DNA of 64,000 nucleotides from Ancistrus triradiatus (taxonomy: Eukaryota; Chordata; Actinopteri; Siluriformes; Loricariidae): assembly GCA_025084515.1 (NCBI GenBank), contig JAJAGP010000571.1:295147-359146 (forward strand), written 5' to 3'. The notes under the pieces are model-generated. The model ran no database searches. It was not told the origin of the DNA and saw only the letters and a list, made by a program, of their open reading frames with translations. Both the position numbers and the translations under genes were made by a program. This document shows, piece by piece, positions 1 through 10,589 of the stretch. Within the stretch, counting starts at the first letter, position 1; every line of letters begins with the position of its first letter.

Positions 1-360
1 TAAGTGACTTCTTCAGTCTCAGCTAGTTGGAAATCTTCCCCAATCTTATATACAGCACCTTTGCAGAACGACTGGTACCAGGACCATTGCATAACAATGG
101 AACCGGTGATCAGTTTAATATGCAGATTGACATAGCCATTAACGACAATGGCCACGTGTGCCATTCACACAGGATTGGGGAAGGGCTGCGATGGCTCCGT
201 TGTAAGATGGTGAGAGGTTTACTCTGAGGCCCCCTCCTTGGTTCAGGGATGGAGGTTCCCTTTTTACAAAAATGGCTTCTTTTACTCCGTGTTCAAACCA
301 TCGTTCCTCCCTATCAAGGATCTGCACGTCTTCATCCTTGAAAGAGTGGCCACTGGCCAC
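1..360 (-). mobile_element. Penelope-like retroelement fragment, 3' end (probable)
   Basis: The minus strand from 360 to 139 encodes a 73-residue open frame containing GHSFKDEDVQILDREERWFE and, further on, a LNQGGG-L-LSPSYN block. From memory of fish repeats this resembles the C-terminus downstream of the GIY-YIG-type endonuclease of Penelope-like elements. The element is cut by the window edge and by the MITE that begins near 361. No catalytic residues are visible in the retained part, so the family assignment is an inference. Confidence 0.45.
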
Positions 361-720
361 TGAGACATTATCTCATGTGTTGTTGCACAGTTTGCGTTAG
401 TCTTCATCTAATCCTTCACCAGTGCTCACAGGACGCTGCCTACAGGATGCTGGTGGCTGGACATTTTTGGCTGGTGGAATATTTTCAATCCAGCACTGAC
501 ACTGGGGTGTATAAACACTCCAGCAGCACTGCTGTGTCTGATCTCACTAAGAGTGTGTCCATACCTGTAGTTCGGTTCACTTGGTCCAGAGCAGAAAATG
601 ATACATAGTTGTATTTTAGTCCTGGTACGCTAAGTGTTCACAGTGAACCAAAATATGTAAAGAAAAGTCACAAGAATATGGTCGCAGTCTGATTGGTCAG
701 CTTTTATGATATTTTGCGAT
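361..720 (+). mobile_element. MITE fragment (copy of the element at 8880-9850)
   Basis: A stretch beginning near 'tgttgttgcacagtttg' is nearly identical to 9120-9440. It is the left and central part of a non-autonomous fish DNA element; the right part reappears at 1410-1570 after a SINE insertion. No coding capacity. Confidence 0.6.
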
Positions 721-1210
721 CAAACTTGCCGAACTTTCCAAGCTTCCACAACAACATGTGCTGGGCTAAACATGTTCTTGGGATTTTTTAATTTGGTATT
801 TCTACCAGCTCATACCTCACAAAGAGCTCATACAATTTAATTCCTCTATGCACAGAAAAAAAGTGCATGCCGCAAGGAGATGGGGGTGCTTATGTTTAAT
901 GGGCAACTATATGTCCTATAACAAGAAGAAGCAGGTATGCTCGAGTATTCTGCCTTTGGAATGAAAGAATCAAGTACAGGCCTTTAACATAGCCAGAATT
1001 ATTACATTTGTTTGATAACTGTTATGTCAAGCAATATAGGTTGTATTAAATTGCGAGTCGCTTCTTGTAACGTCACTCCCTCTGTTTGGTTCGTTACCGT
1101 GTCTTTGATCCGTCCTGCATTCATACATCAATCGAACTGCACCACAGTCGAGAAGCAGAAGCAGAAGCTATTTAGCTTCAAGCTTGGTCCGCTTGTTGCC
1201 AGTGTTCAAA

Positions 1211-1408
1211 CTGTGGTAGCCTAGCAGTTAAGATACTGGAGTAGGGGCTAGAAGGTCCAGGTCTAGGGTTCAAGTCTCACCTGTGAGAACCTGCCACTGT
1301 TGAGTCCTTGAGCAAGACCCTTAACCCACAATGGCTTGGATTGTGAGATTGTATCAGCTGTAAGTCGCTCTGGATAAGGGCGTCTGCTAAATGACATAAA
1401 TGTAAATG
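1211..1408 (+). mobile_element. tRNA-derived SINE, near full length
   Basis: It has the tRNA-like head (A-box-like 'tggtagcctagcagttaag', B-box-like 'ggttcaagtctc'), the middle block 'ccttgagcaagacccttaac' and the tail 'gtaagtcgctctggataag', followed by short 'taaatg' repeats. This is the architecture of V-SINE-like fish retroposons that borrow an L2/CR1-type LINE tail. At least a dozen copies occur in this window. Confidence 0.85.
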
Positions 1409-1559
1409 TTCAAATGAACATTACTGAGAGCAGTTACACCAGGGTTCATTTTAACGTGCCAAGTGTGAACACTCCCTAACACACCACCACCAACACGTCC
1501 TTCCCATTAGAGACTAACAAGTAGAGAAAGAGATGACTACAGTCTGTAATTGTAGAACT

Positions 1560-2380
1560 ACATTTCAGTGACCATTAAAACATACATAAAGAATAATCAG
1601 AATGTAAACTGAAAAATATAGAAAGTCTACGACTTTCTCACAGTACTGTACATAACATTATCTTCATTAATTCTGTAAGTTAAGGTCTGTATTTTTGTAA
1701 ACAGTAAATATGTTTAGTAATATAGTAAATGTTTGACATGTATTTGCAAAGTAATTTGAGTGAATTAACAGCTGTTTTGTTTTTAAATGTGTTGTGTTGT
1801 AGTTTTTAAATGCAGACTTTATGACCTCCAAGATAAACATTTTCTACATTATGCACTGACTTGGTGTATCCAGGCCTTTTCAAAATGTAGGGTGTAGAGA
1901 AACGTATAACTGTGTTTTGTGATGCATAGTGTAATCTGCAGTCAGTTTTTGTTTTTTGTTTTTTTTTGTCTTCATATCAGCTAATGAACTGGGAAAGTAC
2001 ATTTCTATGTATGTATACATCAGAATTGTGAAAGCATCCGAGTACAAACCCATTCCTCAGTTCCTCTGGCTACTTCCATATCAAGTAATACACGCTATTA
2101 AAGCAATGCTTCAGTGCTACATAAAAGCTATACAATTTTCCACTTACTTCAGATGTAGCCAATCAGCCAAGAAGTCAGATTTGTGCCAGACTATATGGCT
2201 AATGTAGCTTGTAAGGATGAAAGTCTATCTGAGCCATCTCAGACAATCAGAATCACTTTTTCCATACGACAGTTTGGTGTCATCACATGTGGTAAGCCAA
2301 GAAGCTTCACGAACATCTTACACCATGGCCTTTGTGAACCTGGACTACAATAGCGAAGCATTCTGATTTACCCTGTTTTT
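1560..2380. other. Non-coding, duplicated flank
   Basis: AT-rich DNA. The part 1560-1816 matches the second duplication copy; the rest (1830-2380) has no counterpart there. The longest open frame (1956-2207) has no recognisable domain and low-complexity codon use. Confidence 0.5.
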
Positions 2381-2470
2381 ATTTTGAAAGCCCCAACCAG
2401 GATTTAAACCCAGGCCCACAGGAACTGCCATTTCCAACAGCTGGCTCTTACCATCGAGCCACTGGAGCTT
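2381..2470 (-). repeat. tRNA-like retroposon head
   Basis: On the minus strand an A-box-like 'tggctcgatggtaagag' is followed about 45 bases later by a B-box-like 'gggtttaaatcc'. The acceptor arms pair poorly, so this is a tRNA-derived SINE head or tRNA pseudogene rather than a functional tRNA. Confidence 0.4.
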
Positions 2471-2736
2471 GGTGGATTAAAATGATTTGTCAAAATTCAG
2501 AATCAGAAACAAGTAAATAATGATTTATGCACATCTTTATTTAAAAGATTTTTTCCAAACAGACTTCCAGTACTTGTTGGCTACATTAGCCTTAAAAGTA
2601 AGGAAGGCATCTAAGGGAATATCTTTTCATGAGTCAATTTGGGTGGAATGTGGAATGGTTTCTGTGGTTTCAATGAGGTGTGGTGGTGCAGTATTTACAC
2701 TACTATTGATCAGGAGGTCCAACGTTTCCTTCACTG

Positions 2737-2825
2737 CACTGCCAAGCTGCCACTGTTAAGAAAGGATTTTAAGATTGTATGAGCCACTCTGCATAAGGTC
2801 ACCTGGTAAATGCTATAAATGAGAA
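2737..2825 (+). repeat. SINE 3' fragment, diverged
   Basis: 'gccaagctgccactgtta' followed by 'gagccactctgcataaggtc' is a decayed match to the SINE body and tail seen at 43643-43841. The same fragment recurs at 10070-10110 within the second duplication copy. Confidence 0.55.
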
Positions 2826-3704
2826 TGAACAATGCTGTAATTGTTGACATGAAAAAACAAGATTTTTCTGGTTTCTGTGATTTCTCTTTGGTTGTTTCAG
2901 TTGTGTATCCCCCCCTCGGCTTGCAAAATGTGGTGAATAAATGATCAGCATACTCAAACTATCGTAATTGCATTTCTGTTCTTTATCTCTATTATCATCA
3001 CCGAGGTATTGCTGGGATAAACAGTATAAGCAAGACAGCTTCTGACTTAAACCATCTCTGTACTTACTGGACAGCCATTTGTTGGCCAGATATCTCACAG
3101 GAGCTTGTAAACAGGAAACCAAGTGATGACACGTTGCACCATTTCTCCTTCACTCTTCATCCCTAGCAGTGCGCCATCCTCTCTTATACACTGTTCAAAG
3201 TCAATAGTTCAGGAACCATTAACAATCAATTATCCAGCATGCAAAGCTGTGTTATTGTGGTTCAGGGGTGGACACAAGGATACATCTATACACAAGGTTA
3301 CACCAAGACTAAGCATATATACTGATCAAAAATATAAACACAACACTTGTTTTTGCTCCCATTTTTCATGAGCTGAACTCAAAGATCTAAGACTTTGTTG
3401 ATGTACACAAAAGGCCTTTTTGTCGAAAATATTGTTCACAAATTTGTCTAAACCTGTGTTAGTGAGCACTTCTCCTTTGTTGAGATAATTCATCCACCTC
3501 ACAGGTGTGACATATCAAGATGCTGATTAGACAGCATGATTATTGCACAGGTATGCATTAGGCTGGCCACTCTAAAATGTGCAGTTTTATCACGCAGCAC
3601 ATTGCCACAAATCTCGCAAGTTTTGATGGAGCATGCAATTGGCATGCTGACTGCAGGAAAGCCCACCAGAGCCGTTGCCTGTGAATTGAACATTCATGTA
3701 TGTA

Positions 3705-5154
3705 CAGTGGGGCAAAAAAGTATTTAGTCAGCCACTGATTGTGCAAATTCTCCTACTTAGAAAGATGAGAGAGATCTGTAATTTTAATCTTAAACTCAAT
3801 ACTTTGTAACATAGCCTTTGCTGGCAATGACAGAGGTCAAACGTTTCCTGTAAATTTTCACCAGATTTGCACACACTGTAGCTGGTATTTTGGCCCATTC
3901 CTCCATGCAGATCTCCTCTAGAGCAGTGATGTTTTGGGGCTGTTGCTAGGCAACACGGACTTCACAAATTTTCTATGGGGTTGAGGTCTGGAGACTGGCT
4001 AGGCCACTCCAGGAGCTTGAAATGCTTTTTACGGAGCCACTCCTTCGTTTCCCGAGCGGTGTGTTTGGGATCATTGTCATGCTGGAAGACCCAGCCACGT
4101 TCCATCTTCAATGCTCTCACTGATGGAAGGAGGTTTTGGCTTAAAATCTCGCGATACATGGCCCCATTCACTCTTCCCTTAACACGGATCAGTCGTCCTG
4201 TCCCCTTTGCAGAAAAACAGTCCCAAAGCATGATGTTTCCACCACCATGCTTCACAGTAAGTATGGTGTTCTTGGGATGCAATTCAGCATTCCTCCAGTT
4301 GAGTTTTTCCCAAAAAGTTCTATTTTGGTTTCATGTGACCACATGATATTCTCTCAATCCTCTTCTGGATCATCCATATGCTCTCTGGCAAACTTCAGAT
4401 GGGCCTGGACATGTGCTGGCTTAAGCAGTGGGACACGCCTGGCACTTCAGGATCTGAGTCCCTCTCAGCGTAGTGTGTTACTGATGGTAGCCTTTGTTAC
4501 TTTGGTCCCAGGTCTCTGCAGGTCATTCATCAGGTCCCTCCGTGTAGTTCTGGGATTTTTGCTCACCATTCTCATGATCATTTTGACCCCACAGGATGAT
4601 ATCTTGCATGGGGCCCCAGATTGAGGTATATTATCAATGGTCTTATATGTCTTCCATTGCTCCCACAGTTGATTTTTATTCACACCAACCTGCTTGCCAA
4701 ATTGTAGATTCACTCTTCCCAGCCTGGTGCAGGTCCACAATTTTCTTCCAGTTGTCCTTCGACAGCTCTTTGGTCTTGGCCATGGTTGAGTTTGGAGTCT
4801 GACTGTTTGAGGCTGTGGACAGGTGTCCTTTTATACAGATAACGAGGTCAAAACAGGTGCCATTAATACAGGTAACGAGTGGAGGACAGAAGAGCTTCTT
4901 AAAGCAGAATTTACAGGTCTGTGAGAGCCAGAAATCTCGCTTGTTTGTGGGTGACCAAATACTTATTTTCCACCATGATTTACAATTAATTCTTTAAAAA
5001 TCCTACAATGTGATTTCCAGGATTTTTTTTTTTTTCTCATTTTGTCTCTCATAGTTGAAGTGTACCTATGATGAAAATTACAGGCCTCTCTCATCTTTCT
5101 AAGTAGGAGAACTTGCACAACTAGTGGCTGACTAAATACTTTTTTGCCGCACTG
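3705..5154 (-). mobile_element. Tc1 element, full length (about 1.45 kb), nested
   Basis: It begins 'cagtggggcaaaaaagtatt' and ends with the inverted 'aatacttttttgccgcactg'. TA dinucleotides flank both ends (3703-3704, 5155-5156). It was inserted into an older Tc1 element (3322-5682). The inverted repeats continue inward with 'agtcagccact' and 'tctcctacttagaaagatgag'. The transposase frame is broken, see the pseudogene entry. Confidence 0.92.
3796..4783 (-). pseudogene. Tc1 transposase, frameshifted
   Basis: The frame starts with MAKTKELSKD at 4783 (minus strand) and ends at a TGA near 3796. It should be a DDE/D transposase of about 340 residues: paired helix-turn-helix DNA-binding domains first, then the catalytic domain. 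Two open pieces in different frames show this: 4740-4465, with KWKT-like and SKNPRTTRRDL of the second helix-turn-helix, and 4282-3962, with KHGGGNIMLWDCF, the second catalytic aspartate in QHDNDPKHTA, and SPDLNPIEN carrying the last catalytic acidic residue. The first frame runs into a stop soon after the start. At least two frame changes separate the pieces, so no functional enzyme is encoded here. Confidence 0.9.
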
Positions 5155-5156
5155 TA

Positions 5157-5620
5157 TGTTATGGACAACAAACACAGGTGCATTTTATTAATGGCATTTT
5201 GAATGCACAGCAATACCATGACGAGATCCTGAGGCCCATTGTTGTGCCATTCATCCACGACCATCACCTGATGTTGCAGCATGATGATCCACGGCTTCAT
5301 GTTGCAAGGAAATGTACACAATTCCTGGAAGCTGAAAACATCCCAGTTCTTGCATGGCCAGCATTCTCAACGGACATGTCACCCATTGAGCATGCTTGGG
5401 AGGCTCTGGATCAGTGTATATGACAGCGTGTTCCAGTTCCTGCCAATATCCAGCAACTTCGCACAGCCATTGAAGAGGAGTGGACCAACATTTCCCAAGC
5501 CACAATCAACAGCAAATACAAATACAGTAAAACTGAACATTTTAGAGTGGCCTTTTATTGGGGCCATCCTAAGGCACACTTTGGCAATAATCATGCTGTC
5601 TAAACAGCATCTTGATATGT
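5157..5620 (+). pseudogene. Tc1 transposase C-terminal remnant of the outer element
   Basis: An open frame at 5178-5423 reads through a block with EILRPIVVPFIHDHH, LQHDDPRLHVA (equivalent of the second catalytic aspartate) and SPIEHAWEALD-like residues near the third catalytic position. It ends at a TGA after DQC. The following bases continue the homology ('ccagttcctgccaatatcc') in a broken frame. The N-terminal half is absent. Confidence 0.85.
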
Positions 5621-5684
5621 CTCACCTGTGAGGTGGACCATTATTTCAGCAAAGGAGGTCTTGTGTTTACATTTTTGTTCAGTA

Positions 5685-6407
5685 TATATAAAAAATATGC
5701 CAGTTTAGATGCACATGATATCCCTTCCTAAATCCAATATTTAATGTATTTGATTGTGAAGTTTTTTACCTAACTGAATTCAAAATGGATGAATACTAAT
5801 AAGCTGGAAATGGTACATTATTAAATGTTACCATGGTTACCACCGGCGTCTTACTGTTTTACCATTAGGCTATACTTAGTTTTGAAAGGGCCTGTAGTCA
5901 TAGCGACCTGGGGGCAGGCGAATAACGGCGAACGGCTTTGATGTGCCAGTTATAATAGTTTGTGCTGGTTTTTCATTTCTTTCATCATTTCGACAAGGAA
6001 GGAAGAACATTGGACGCGAGTAAAGCCGTGCTGAGGATCGATACAGTCTCCAAACGGGGTATATTTTTTGCTTTATTATCTTACATTTCACACAGTCCGC
6101 CACGAGCAACAACAGTTTCGATTTAAAATGCGGTTTAAATGGAAATTCTAACGGTCGCTGCGCGCGCGTCGTGGCTGCCGCCAGGGTTGCACAAGCGTAG
6201 TGAAGTGAAAGAAAATACTGGAAATGTCGATGTTTTCATTGGATACACCGCATTATTTAACGTTGTTTATTCAGGGTACTGATTTGTTTTGTGAAGTTAT
6301 GATTGGCTCACGCGTGAAGGTGTTGATCAGCTGGTATTTCTGTGTCACCAGAAACAGATTAAGTGTTACTCAGGTTTCGGTGGATTAAAATAACGCAAGG
6401 GAACTAG
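5685..6407. other. Unique stretch with a CpG-richer core
   Basis: The part 6130-6330 is visibly richer in CpG ('cgctgcgcgcgcgtcgtgg') than its surroundings, as promoters often are. A 54-codon frame lies at 6224-6388 (plus strand) and a 78-codon minus-strand frame at 6112-5876; neither shows a recognisable domain. No gene is claimed. Confidence 0.3.
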
Positions 6408-7150
6408 AGGTGGGCGATACCGGGAATTTTGGTATCGATCCGATACCAAGTAAATGCAGGACCAGTATTTCCGATACCGATACCGATACTTTTTAATATT
6501 AAAGCTTCATAGATCCAAAGGATCCAAAAGACTTGGGATAGAATTTCGCCAAACATTGTACGTGACAACAAAATACTTTATCACAGTCAACATTTTTTTT
6601 AGAAACAATGGAACAGTAACAAAACAAAGTTTGCCTTAACGTTAGGGAAAAAAAAATTTTTTTAGATAGAAAAGGAGAAACGACAATACAAATTTAAAAT
6701 AAAAATTCTTCCTTCACTAGACATCTTTTCTAGTTCTTTCTTTCTTTGTTTCTTTTTTCAAATAGAATTGTTCTTAGGAACAACAATAAAAATAAGGAAT
6801 TTTCTTCCATTCAGTGCAACAATACAACAAAATTAACACACCACAACAAATATGGTACACAATTTCAAACTTGTTTTTTTTTTTCCAAGTCGAACAATAC
6901 AAGAACATAATACAAAGAATAAGGAATTTCTTCCCATCAGTGCACTTCTGGCTTTAAACAAAATAAAAACAATAAGTAACGGAGGAGAGCGCTGAGTGGA
7001 CGGGCCAGGCTGAGCCTACCTGTATGGCTGATTGGCTGGCGCCGCCGAGTCACGTGACGGTGCAACAGCAAAAGACGAGAGGGGGCGGGTACGCTGCTGT
7101 GTGACCCAGCGCAGGGCTACTCTTATGAATCCGCATGCGCAGCAGTCAGT
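6408..7150 (+). mobile_element. hAT-like non-autonomous element (probable)
   Basis: It starts with 'agaggtgggcgatacc' followed by a dense run of 'gataccg' and 'cgatacc' repeats, which I know from the ends of fish hAT-type elements. A poly-A-rich interior follows, then a GC-rich right part (6980-7130). I cannot find a clear matching right terminal repeat, so the right limit is approximate. Confidence 0.45.
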
Positions 7151-7156
7151 GCTGAT

Positions 7157-7340
7157 GCTGGACTCATGAACATTAACAGTAGCCAATGTGAGAGAGGCCT
7201 TCAGTTGCTTAGAAGTTACCCTGGGGTCCTTTGTGACCTTGCCAACTATGACAGGCCTTGCTCTTGGAGTGATCTTTGTTGGTCGACCACTCCTGGGGAG
7301 GGTAACAATGGTCCTGAACTTCCTCCACAGGATACTTTAA
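7157..7340 (-). mobile_element. Tc1 fragment (family of the element at 13643-15136)
   Basis: Read on the minus strand this matches the helix-turn-helix region of the transposase at 14090-14310 in the full-length copy, including 'ccaggagtggtcgacc' and 'gaggcctctctcacattgg'-like sequence. Both element ends are missing. Confidence 0.75.
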
Positions 7341-7499
7341 GCGTGATTAGTGACTTTCTGTTTCACTGTTTATTCTTCCCTCATGGTCTTTACTTTCTTA
7401 GTCCTTTCCTCCCCCGTTCCCATATATCCAAATGTACTGCCTTTGATTGAGTCTGCTCTGGATGGCACTTTTGTTTGTTGTTTGTATCTCGTTTCGCTC

Positions 7500-7610
7500 A
7501 TACTTACATCAGCCATCTTGTGGCGTAACGCTAGAGCTCTGGACTCTGATGCCTATGATCAGGGTTTGATCCCAGCTTCAAGGCTAAGCTTCATTCATTT
7601 GTTGTATTTT
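7500..7610 (+). repeat. tRNA-like retroposon head
   Basis: 'gtggcgtaacgctagagc' (A-box-like) and 'cagggtttgatcccagc' (B-box-like) lie about 30 bases apart. No complete cloverleaf. Immediately downstream is a TG microsatellite. Confidence 0.4.
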
Positions 7611-7618
7611 TTCTTTTC

Positions 7619-7621
<3 letters not shown>

Positions 7622-7664
<43 letters not shown>
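7622..7664. repeat. (TG)n microsatellite
   Basis: Uninterrupted dinucleotide repeat of about 21 units; a shorter TG run lies at 7807-7826. Confidence 0.95.
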
Positions 7665-7667
<3 letters not shown>

Positions 7668-7838
7668 GTCCCCGCACATTTCCTTTCTATTTAGTTACAT
7701 TTATTTGCTCCATCGGGAGCTCTTGCACTTGGGTCCTAAAACCACTATTTTATATGGTTTGGTACGAGTTTCCTTTTGAGAACTGTTTAGTTATAAACCT
7801 CTCGTGTGTTTGTGTGTGTGTGTGTTTAGGTCTAAGAC

Positions 7839-8776
7839 ATGGTCTCTTCTACAGCGGTACGTGGGTCAAAGAAATATAAGACCCTGCCTAATTCGGAATT
7901 GCGTTCGCACTGTTCCTGTGATGAGCGTATCGCGTATCCGAGGCATAAGAAGGACGTACAGCACACCTTCTTGCCCGAGATGTGGGCCTTGCACTTCTGC
8001 AAGGTACCCCTAGATGTTTACAGTGTTTAAACACAAGTCTAACCCCGTGTTCTGAAACTCCTGGTATAAACAAGAGCTATATGTTGTAAAACTACTGCAT
8101 GTAATTAACTCAAATTGGTCTTTACTGTGTTGATGTGATACTTTGAAATGCTAGTTTTGGCACAGAAAAACATGAACAACAAATGCATTACTTAAAAAAT
8201 GATGACAAATTATTGAATAACATAGAGTTCATTTTGCTGTGTTTTGCCATATGTATTGGTGATTATTAATTTCATCATGTTCTATTTTTAGCTAGTAGGC
8301 AGCCTTGTTTAGTTAGTGTTATGGTTGGATATCGTCTAGGTAATGTACTGTATATGTGATGAGGAGTCATACTGGAAGCAGGATTAACAATTTCTTTCAA
8401 AACTTCTCATCTTTCTCAGCGATTTATGGTGGTGGTAGTATTGGTCCTCGCCTTTTGGTTAGTGAAGCTTGTCATGGATTGCAGTCTCCAATCTCAAAAG
8501 GAATTATGCGGCGAGGATGACCAGCTGTTCAAGGACAGGCAGGAAGCAAAGTTTAAGGAGATTAACACTTTTGTGACGGTTGCCGTTGGGTCATTGTTGC
8601 AATTTGGGGTGATAGTGGTTGCTGAAATTTTCTTCAAACCACACCGTGGAGAGAGTGAGGAGTATGGGTTTATGGGAGAGGAAAGTGAAGGAGATGGAAG
8701 GAGTCCATCAAAAGTATTCACTAATTCTCCCAGTCCAGCTGCAGGTGTGGCTGTGCCTGTCATTGTCAATGTGTGA
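7839..8776 (+). CDS. Candidate two-exon membrane protein, unrecognised
   Basis: I do not recognise the family. The second exon (8420-8776) is the stronger part. It follows the splice acceptor 'catctttctcag', is open for 118 codons to a TGA, and is followed 45 bases later by ATTAAA. It encodes two hydrophobic segments (VVVVLVLAFWLVKLV and FVTVAVGSLLQFGVIVVAEI) separated by a charged loop of about 30 residues with two cysteines, then an acidic, serine- and proline-rich tail. A possible first exon is open from the ATG at 7839 to a donor 'tgcaag|gtaccc' at 8003/8004. It joins in phase 0 and gives 173 residues, with a basic, cysteine- and histidine-bearing N-terminus. An acceptor-like 'tcttctacag' at 7845-7854 means the true start may lie further upstream. 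The surroundings are repeat-rich, so a decayed gene or a chance frame remains possible. Confidence 0.4.
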
Positions 8777-8820
8777 AGTGGAGAATAACGTATAAATAAC
8801 CTAAGACCAGAACCCACCCC

Positions 8821-8826
8821 ATTAAA
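8821..8826 (+). terminator. Poly(A) signal ATTAAA for the candidate gene
   Basis: The common variant ATTAAA lies 45 bases after the stop at 8776. Its meaning depends on that gene being real. Confidence 0.35.
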
Positions 8827-8870
8827 GACCTGGATATACTCGATATAGTGTTTTACGTCTATAGTAGAAA

Positions 8871-8905
8871 TACAGTACTGTGCAAAAGTTTTAGGCATTC
8901 TATAT
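8871..8905 (+). repeat. Solo Tc1-type terminal repeat
   Basis: 'cagtactgtgcaaaagtttt' preceded by TA matches the end of the MITE at 41665-41997. No partner end is found nearby. Confidence 0.5.
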
Positions 8906-8929
8906 TTTTCAGCTTATATTCTGCTGTTG

Positions 8930-9850
8930 GTCACTGCACTTTGTAGTTCTGCAATTACAGACTGTAGTCCATCTGTTCCTCTTCGTACGTTGTTAGTCCC
9001 CTTTACTCGAACACAGCAGTGCTGCTGGAAGTTTAAAACACTGTTCACTCACTGTCCACTTTATTCGAGACCTTCACCTTATTGCTCCGCCTGGTAGATG
9101 TAAAATCAGAGACATTAGCTCATCTGTTGTTGCACAGTTTGTGTTAGTCTTCATCTATTCCTTCACCAGTGCTCACAGGATGCTGCCTACAGGATGCTGG
9201 TGGCTGGACATTTTTGGCTGGTGGAATATTTTCAATCCAGCACTGACACTGGGGTGTTTAAAAACTCCAGCAGCACTGCTGTGTCTGATCTCACTAAGAG
9301 TGTGTCAATATCTGTAGTTCAGGTCACTTGGTCCAGAGCAGAAAACGATACATTGTTGTATTTTAGTCCTGGTACGCTAAGTGTTCACAGTGAACCAAAA
9401 TACGTAAAGAAACGTCACATGAATATGGTCACATTTTGCGACCGAACTTTCGAAGCTGCGTCCTTGAGCAAGACCCTTAACCCACAATTGCTTGGACTGT
9501 GATATTGTAGTTTTGGATTGTGGGACTGTGGTAGCCTAGTGGGTAAGGTACTGGACTATGGACGAGAAGGTCCAGGGTTCAAATCCCACCTCTGCCAAGC
9601 TGCCACTGTTGAGTCCTTGAGCAAGACCCTTAACCCACAATTGCTTGGATTGTACCAATTGTAAGTCACTCTGGATAAGGGTGTCTGCTAAATGAACATC
9701 ACTAAGAGAGCAGTTGCACCAGGGTTCGTTTTAACGTGCCAAGTGTGAACACTCCCTAACACACCACCACCAACACGTCCTTCCCATTAGAGAAGAGAGT
9801 AAAGGGGACTAACAAGTAGAGAAAGAGATGAACTACAAATTTTGTGAACT
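8930..9850. mobile_element. Palindromic MITE carrying a SINE
   Basis: The left arm (about 8940-9000, 'ttgtagttctgcaattac', 'gttagtccccttta') is the inverted complement of the right arm (about 9795-9850, 'taaaggggactaac', 'gaactacaaa'). The centre shares its sequence with 370-720. A SINE (9524-9694) and part of another (9456-9507) sit inside. No coding capacity. Confidence 0.6.
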
Positions 9851-10580
9851 ACAAATTTCAGTGACCATTAAAACATACATAAAGAATAATCAGAATGTAA
9901 ACTGAAAAATATAGAAAGTCTACAAGGTCTGTATTTTTGTAATCAGTAAATATGTTTAGTAATATACTGTAGTAAAAGTTTCTGTTTATTTTACATGTAG
10001 TTGCAAAGTAATTTGAGTGAATTACCAGCTGTTTTGTATTTAAATGTGTTGTGTTGTAGTTTTTAAATGCACACTCTGCATAAGGTCACCTGGTAAATGC
10101 TATAAGTATGCTGTAATTGTTATGAAAAAACAAGATTTTTCTGGTTTCTGTGATTTTTCTTCGGTTGTTTCAACTGTGTATTTCAGAATAACTTTGTAAT
10201 GTTGGTATTTGAAACCCCCTCCCCTTCCCAAAATGTGGTGAATAAATGGTCAGCATACTCAAACTATTGTACTTGCATTTCTGTTCTTTATCTCTACAGT
10301 ATAAGCAAGACAGCTTCTGACTTAAACCATCTCTGGTTACTGGACAGCCATTTGTTGGCCAGATATCTCACAGGAGTTTGTAAACAGGAAACCCAGTGAT
10401 GACTCATTGCACCATTTCTCCTTCACTCTTCATCCCTAGCAGTGCCTGATCCTCTCTTATACAGTGTTCACAGTCAATACTTCAGGAACCATTAACAATC
10501 AATTACCCAGCATGCAAAGCCTCAGTCAGGTCGTGCTCATTGCTCTACTATTATCTGTGTTAATGTGGTTCAGGGTTGGG
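9110..10580. repeat. Right copy of the segmental duplication
   Basis: Collinear with 361-3275 but shortened by several internal deletions. Shared blocks outside the mobile elements (for example 10305-10580 with 3029-3270) show that the unit is more than independent insertions of one repeat. Confidence 0.8.
9456..9694 (+). mobile_element. tRNA-derived SINE, one copy plus a partial one
   Basis: A complete copy runs from 'ctgtggtagcctagtggg' (9524) to 'ctgctaaatg' (9694), with the B-box-like 'ggttcaaatccc'. A body fragment of the same SINE lies just before it (9456-9507). Confidence 0.85.
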
Positions 10581-10589
10581 AAAAAATGC

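Larger units (their letters stand above)
361..3275. repeat. Left copy of a diverged segmental duplication
   Basis: Blocks of this interval recur in the same order and orientation at 9110-10580. Examples are 370-600 with 9125-9355, 1410-1540 with 9692-9835, 1560-1630 with 9845-9922, 1683-1816 with 9924-10075, 2826-2960 with 10107-10260 and 3029-3270 with 10305-10580. This copy is about twice as long because the other one has lost internal blocks, for example 1830-2800. It contains a MITE, a SINE and otherwise unique-looking DNA. Confidence 0.8.
3322..5682 (+). mobile_element. Tc1/mariner element, internally deleted, split by a second Tc1
   Basis: The terminal motif 'ctgatcaaaaatataaacac' at 3322 is repeated inverted at the right end ('gtttacatttttgttcag', ending 5682), and both ends are flanked by TA (3320-3321 and 5683-5684). 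The right half encodes the C-terminal part of a Tc1 transposase. Without the inner insertion the element is about 0.9 kb, so most of the N-terminal transposase region is missing. It cannot be autonomous. Confidence 0.85.

Noticed and set aside
6224..6388. 54-codon frame in CpG-rich DNA as a first exon of the candidate membrane gene
   Set aside because: No clear donor in the right phase and no family resemblance; kept only as a note in the interval entry.
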